A DNA stretch of 34,202 nucleotides from NCBI GenBank assembly GCA_031296165.1, contig JARLGF010000130.1, positions 1-34,202 on the forward strand. The letters are read 5' to 3'. Numbering within the stretch: position 1 is the first letter of the stretch; each line of letters starts with the position of its first letter. Below are positions 30,792 through 34,202 of the stretch, piece by piece. A model generated the notes under the pieces. The model ran no database searches. It was not told where the DNA came from and saw only the letters and a program-made list of their open reading frames with translations. A program made the translations under genes and the position numbers. Source of the stretch: Occallatibacter sp. Lineage in GTDB: Bacteria; Acidobacteriota; Terriglobia; Terriglobales; Acidobacteriaceae.

Positions 30792-30823
30792 GGCGTCCGG
30801 CAACCCCCGGACGCCATTTTTTT
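30792..30823 (+). terminator. Rho-independent terminator after the second pit gene
   Basis: GGCGTCCGG (30792-30800) pairs with CCGGACGCC (30807-30815) and is followed by seven T (30817-30823). It separates pit from scpB, so scpB must have its own promoter. Confidence 0.93.
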
Positions 30824-30907
30824 CTGAGCTTTGCACCCGCCTTGAGCCTCAATGCGCACACAGTCTTCCGCAATATCCGGTACGATACTGGAGGTACCTA
30901 TTGCAGA

Positions 30908-32068
30908 ATGAGTCTCAAAGCCAAGCTGGAAGCTGTCATTTACGCCGCGGAGGAGCCGGTCACCCTGACCCAGCTCGCCGCCCTTTTTGCCGCCGACGCC
31001 CTCGAGTGGAAGGCGGAGCAAGACGCCGCGTCTGCCGAACAGGCCGACGAGACGGCCAACCAGGACACGGTTGCCACCGAGCCCCTGCTCAACGAGACGT
31101 TCGACTACAACGAGACGGACCAGGCCGAAGCCGTTCCTGCCCCGCCTGAACCCTCCGGTAGCTCCGAACCCGCCCCCGAGGTAAACCCGGAGGACGAGGT
31201 AAACCCGGAAACCGGTACTGAGGCTGAAACCGGCCCTGAAGCCGAGTCCGGCGCCGAACCTGACGCGACTGAGGAAACCGGTCCCGAGGCCCACGCGGAC
31301 GCCGAAGCGCTCGCCGCTCAGGAAGCCAAACGCCAGGCTCGGCAACGCGACCGCGAGGTCCGCGCCATTCTCCGGCAACTGCTCGACGAGCTGATCGCCA
31401 ACTATGCCGCCGACAGCCGCGGCGTGGAAATCCGCGAAATCGCCGGCGGCTACCGCATGGCCACCAAGCCTGAATGCCACGACGCGGTCCGGCTTTTCGT
31501 TAAGAGCCTCAAGCCCGCGCTCAGGCTCTCGCTTCCCGCTCTGGAAACACTGGCCGTGGTTGCCTACAAGCAGCCGGTCACCGCGCCTGAAGTCAATGAG
31601 ATTCGCGGCGTCGATTCCTCTGGCGTCTTCGGCTCGCTACTGGCGCGCAAGCTCATTGCCACGGCCGGCCGCAAGCCGGTCATTGGCCGCCCCATTCTTT
31701 ATAAAACGACCCGCGAATTTCTTCTCCGCTTCGGCCTCAAAGACGTCTCCGAACTGCCCTCGATGGAGGAGTTTGAAAAAATGGCGGCCCTTGAGCTCGA
31801 AGAACCGGAAGTTGTCTCCGAAGGTGAATCCGCTCCGGAGATTCGTCAGGATTCAACCCCGGAAAGCCCGGAACCGGAAAACCAGGAACTGGCTGAGTCC
31901 GACGATCAGCCCGGGGAGGAATTCTATCCCCCGGAACAGGAATCCTCTGAACCCACCGAGACCGCCGGGACGGCGGCCAGCAACGAACCCCACCCCCCCG
32001 CGGAGGCAGCGCCTGCTGCGCCTCCCGCCACCGAGCAGGCAGAAACCGAGAATTCCCCCCATGACTGA
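30908..32068 (+). CDS. scpB: Segregation and condensation protein B with acidic insertion and tail
   Basis: 386 residues, about twice the usual length. The first winged helix starts normally (MSLKAKLEAVIYAAEEPVTL), is broken by about 110 acidic residues (about 34-145: Glu, Pro, Ala, Thr), then resumes at REVRAILRQLLDELI and EIREIAGGYRMATKPE. The second winged helix follows (LSLPALETLAVVAYKQPVT, then GVFGSLLARKLI). About 95 acidic, Pro-rich residues (290-386) form the tail. ScpB dimers bind ScpA and SMC. ATG 30908 is preceded by GGAGGT with a 12-base gap. It overlaps rluB by eight bases, so the two are coupled. Confidence 0.93.
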   Translation: MSLKAKLEAVIYAAEEPVTLTQLAALFAADALEWKAEQDAASAEQADETANQDTVATEPLLNETFDYNETDQAEAVPAPPEPSGSSEPAPEVNPEDEVNPETGTEAETGPEAESGAEPDATEETGPEAHADAEALAAQEAKRQARQRDREVRAILRQLLDELIANYAADSRGVEIREIAGGYRMATKPECHDAVRLFVKSLKPALRLSLPALETLAVVAYKQPVTAPEVNEIRGVDSSGVFGSLLARKLIATAGRKPVIGRPILYKTTREFLLRFGLKDVSELPSMEEFEKMAALELEEPEVVSEGESAPEIRQDSTPESPEPENQELAESDDQPGEEFYPPEQESSEPTETAGTAASNEPHPPAEAAPAAPPATEQAETENSPHD

Positions 32069-34202
32069 TGAACCTAACGATCAAATTGAACCTGAATCGG
32101 CCGTTCCAGAACTAGCCGCCGCACCCAAAGCCAAAAAGCCTAGAGTCACGAAGCCCAAAACAGCAAAAGCCAAGACGGCAACACCGAAAGCGACAGCGCC
32201 CAAGGTCAGGAAAGTTAAGCCCGTCAAGGCAGAAGATCCAGTCGGAGACGTGAGCGACGGCGAAGCCGCTACAGCCGCGGAACCCGTAGCTGCGGCTGAA
32301 CCTGAAGCCCAGTCTGAGCCGGAAGCTGCGGTTGAAGCCGCGCCTCAGGCCGTTACCGAAGCTGAAATCGAGGCCGCCGAAGACCCGGCTGAAACAAATA
32401 CTGAGGCTGAATCCGATGAAGATGAGCCGGAATTCACGCCCCAGCCGCGTCCTCCCGCCAAGCTCGAGCGCCTGCAGAAGATTCTGGCCCAGGCCGGCGT
32501 CGCCAGCCGCCGCAAGGCGGAGGAGATGATCGAGCAGGGCCGCGTGCAGGTAAACGGCAAAATTGTCACCGAACTGGGCACCAAGGCCGACGCCGGCCGC
32601 GACCACATCCGCGTGGACGGCAAGCTGCTGCAAGGGGCCGAGCGCCTGCGCTACTTTATCCTCAACAAACCAAAGGGCTTCGTCACCACGGTCAAGGATC
32701 CCGAGGGCCGGCCCACGGTGATGCAGTTCTTTGAAAAGATGCGCGAGCGGCTTTATCCCGTCGGTCGCCTGGACTACATGAGCGAAGGCCTCCTGCTGGT
32801 CACCAACGACGGCGAACTCGCCAACAAGCTCACCAAGGCCTCCTCCGGCGTGGAAAAGACCTACCTGGTCAAGGTTGCAGGCCAGCCCACCGAGGCGGAA
32901 TTGGACATCCTGCGCGGCGGCGTGGCCATTGAGCGCGGCAAGCCCGGCTCGGCCCGCGTACGCACCTCGCCAGCCCGCATTCGCCAGGTCCGCCAGGGCG
33001 ACAATCCCTGGTATGAAGTCATCCTCATTGAGGGCCGTAACCGCGAACTGCGCAAGATGTTCGAGGAGGTCGGCCACTTCGTCGAAAAAATTCGCCGCGT
33101 AGGCTATGGCCCGCTGGTCCTGGACCAGGAACCGGGCAACCTGCGCGAATTGCAGCCTGAAGAGTTGGCTGCCCTGCGCCAGGTTGCCGAGGGCAAGGCG
33201 CGCACTCCCAAGTCAAAGGAAGTTCGCCGCCGCAACGCCCTGGACGCTGCCGGTTTGCCCACCGTGGCGCCCCGTCCCACCATTCATCCGCGCCCGGCAA
33301 AGCCCTTCGTTGCCAAGCCGTTTGAAGAGCGCTCCGCCGCAACCGACCGCCCCGGCGAGTTCCGCCCCAAAAAGTCTTTCGGCACAGACAGGCCCGCACG
33401 CTCCACCGGCAGGGATTTCCGTCCCGCCGCCGGAAGAACCCCAGACCGCGGACCGGCCCGCCCGGATGACCGTTTCCGCCGCGATGCCGGCACAGGCCCG
33501 GCAAAGTTCGGCTCTCCGCGGCCAACCGGCCGCCCGGCAGCGCGCCCGGCCTGGAAGAAAGACGACCGCCCGGCCCGGCCAGCGAGTTTTACTCCCGAGT
33601 CAACCAGCCCGGAACGCTCCGGCACGGACCGCCCCCGGTCAACTTCAGCCGGTTCGGGCAGAACCAGTTCCGGCGGCAACTTTGGAGCCAAGCCGGCATG
33701 GAACAAGAGCGCTGGCCGCACCGATCGCCCAACCTTCAAGCGGCCTGCCGGACCGCGCCGCGAAGCTCCGGACAACGACGACGATTTGGGCCCGGTGCGG
33801 CCGCCAAACCTCTTGATTGAGGAGATCCAGCCCTCGGAGCGTTCCAGCAGCACAAGCCGGCCCAGCAGTAGCCGGCCCAGTGCGCCGCGTCCCTATGCAG
33901 ACAGGTCTGGCCCGGGCCGCTCCAGCGCGCCCCGGCCTTACACGGATCGCCCCAGCCGGCCCTATTCAGACAGGTCCAGTTCAGACCGCCCCAGGCCAAC
34001 CCGTCCCGCTTCGGATCGGCCCGGTCCCGGTAGCCGGCCCTCCTTCCGTAGCGAAGGCGGACTGCCGCGCGCCTTCACCACCAGCAGCGGGAAACCCCGC
34101 GCAGGCGGCGCACGCCCCAGCAGCAAGCCCGGCAAGCCGGCCGGACGCACCTACGGTGCAGGGCCGGGTGCAGGCGCAGGCGCCCGTTCAGGGTCTGCAC
34201 CG
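32061..34202 (+). CDS. rluB: RluB/RsuA-type pseudouridine synthase, 3' end outside the window
   Basis: 714 codons without a stop, so the gene continues past the right edge. An N-terminal Lys/Ala-rich then acidic segment (1-130) precedes an S4 RNA-binding domain (135-185, LERLQKILAQAGVASRRKAE). The catalytic domain has LNKPKGFVTTVKDPEG and VGRLDYMSEGLLLVTNDGEL with catalytic D238, and ends near residue 373. RluB-type enzymes modify U2605 of 23S rRNA. After it come at least 339 residues of Arg/Pro/Ser/Gly-rich, strongly basic, disordered tail with recurring RPY-x-DR and SRPS motifs. The ATG overlaps the scpB stop by eight bases, the usual scpB-rluB coupling. Confidence 0.93.
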   Translation, partial: MTDEPNDQIEPESAVPELAAAPKAKKPRVTKPKTAKAKTATPKATAPKVRKVKPVKAEDPVGDVSDGEAATAAEPVAAAEPEAQSEPEAAVEAAPQAVTEAEIEAAEDPAETNTEAESDEDEPEFTPQPRPPAKLERLQKILAQAGVASRRKAEEMIEQGRVQVNGKIVTELGTKADAGRDHIRVDGKLLQGAERLRYFILNKPKGFVTTVKDPEGRPTVMQFFEKMRERLYPVGRLDYMSEGLLLVTNDGELANKLTKASSGVEKTYLVKVAGQPTEAELDILRGGVAIERGKPGSARVRTSPARIRQVRQGDNPWYEVILIEGRNRELRKMFEEVGHFVEKIRRVGYGPLVLDQEPGNLRELQPEELAALRQVAEGKARTPKSKEVRRRNALDAAGLPTVAPRPTIHPRPAKPFVAKPFEERSAATDRPGEFRPKKSFGTDRPARSTGRDFRPAAGRTPDRGPARPDDRFRRDAGTGPAKFGSPRPTGRPAARPAWKKDDRPARPASFTPESTSPERSGTDRPRSTSAGSGRTSSGGNFGAKPAWNKSAGRTDRPTFKRPAGPRREAPDNDDDLGPVRPPNLLIEEIQPSERSSSTSRPSSSRPSAPRPYADRSGPGRSSAPRPYTDRPSRPYSDRSSSDRPRPTRPASDRPGPGSRPSFRSEGGLPRAFTTSSGKPRAGGARPSSKPGKPAGRTYGAGPGAGAGARSGSAP

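Overview
The window looks like chromosomal DNA of an Acidobacteriota bacterium, most likely of the Terriglobales type. This is an inference, not a database result. It rests on moderately high GC, long core proteins carrying Ala/Pro/Glu-rich extensions, several TTG/GTG starts behind good Shine-Dalgarno sequences, and intergenic repeats of a style I associate with that phylum. Coding density is high except in three repeat-bearing gaps (1050-1480, 2639-3081, 7845-8537). No tRNA, rRNA, CRISPR array, transposase or prophage gene was recognised.

Layout. (1) 1-2638 is the end of a surface-polysaccharide region: the C-terminus of a membrane glycosyltransferase, a class I methyltransferase and a membrane-anchored GT2 glycosyltransferase. 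(2) 3082-8834 holds a small cysteine protein, thrS, a membrane PH-domain protein, a decayed second copy of the thrS 3' end, a Uma2 nuclease-family gene, a small exported protein and a cluster of intergenic repeats. (3) 8982-15888 is housekeeping: lpdA, miaA and a small membrane protein on the minus strand; purD and a DinB-like gene on the plus strand; then a zinc-ribbon protein, rpsU, a gamma-carbonic anhydrase and a LOG hydrolase. (4) 15921-19627 has a PIN-toxin/Phd-antitoxin pair behind a perfect 17-bp inverted-repeat operator, followed by a UvrD/PcrA helicase. (5) 19684-22342 has a hexapeptide acyltransferase, a site-2 protease and trpS. (6) 22437-34202 holds the condensin and ribosome genes scpA, scpB and rluB. 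scpA is separated from scpB by about 6.3 kb containing an AbrB/Doc toxin-antitoxin pair and two near-identical PitA-type phosphate transporters that flank an EAL-domain phosphodiesterase. rluB runs off the right end without a stop.

How the genes fit together. ThrRS, TrpRS, MiaA, S21 and RluB serve translation. ScpA and ScpB are the kleisin and winged-helix partners of SMC. The most distinctive features are: the roughly 450-residue Pro/Glu-rich extension of ScpA, built from a recently duplicated 249/261-bp DNA repeat; the matching acidic insertions in ScpB and UvrD; the long Arg/Pro/Ser tail of RluB; the pit-EAL-pit arrangement between scpA and scpB; and the thrS 3'-end relic. I did not find a clearly new defence or metabolic system. 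The closest candidates are the pit-EAL-pit cassette and two structured intergenic elements at 7120-7236 and 14174-14269.
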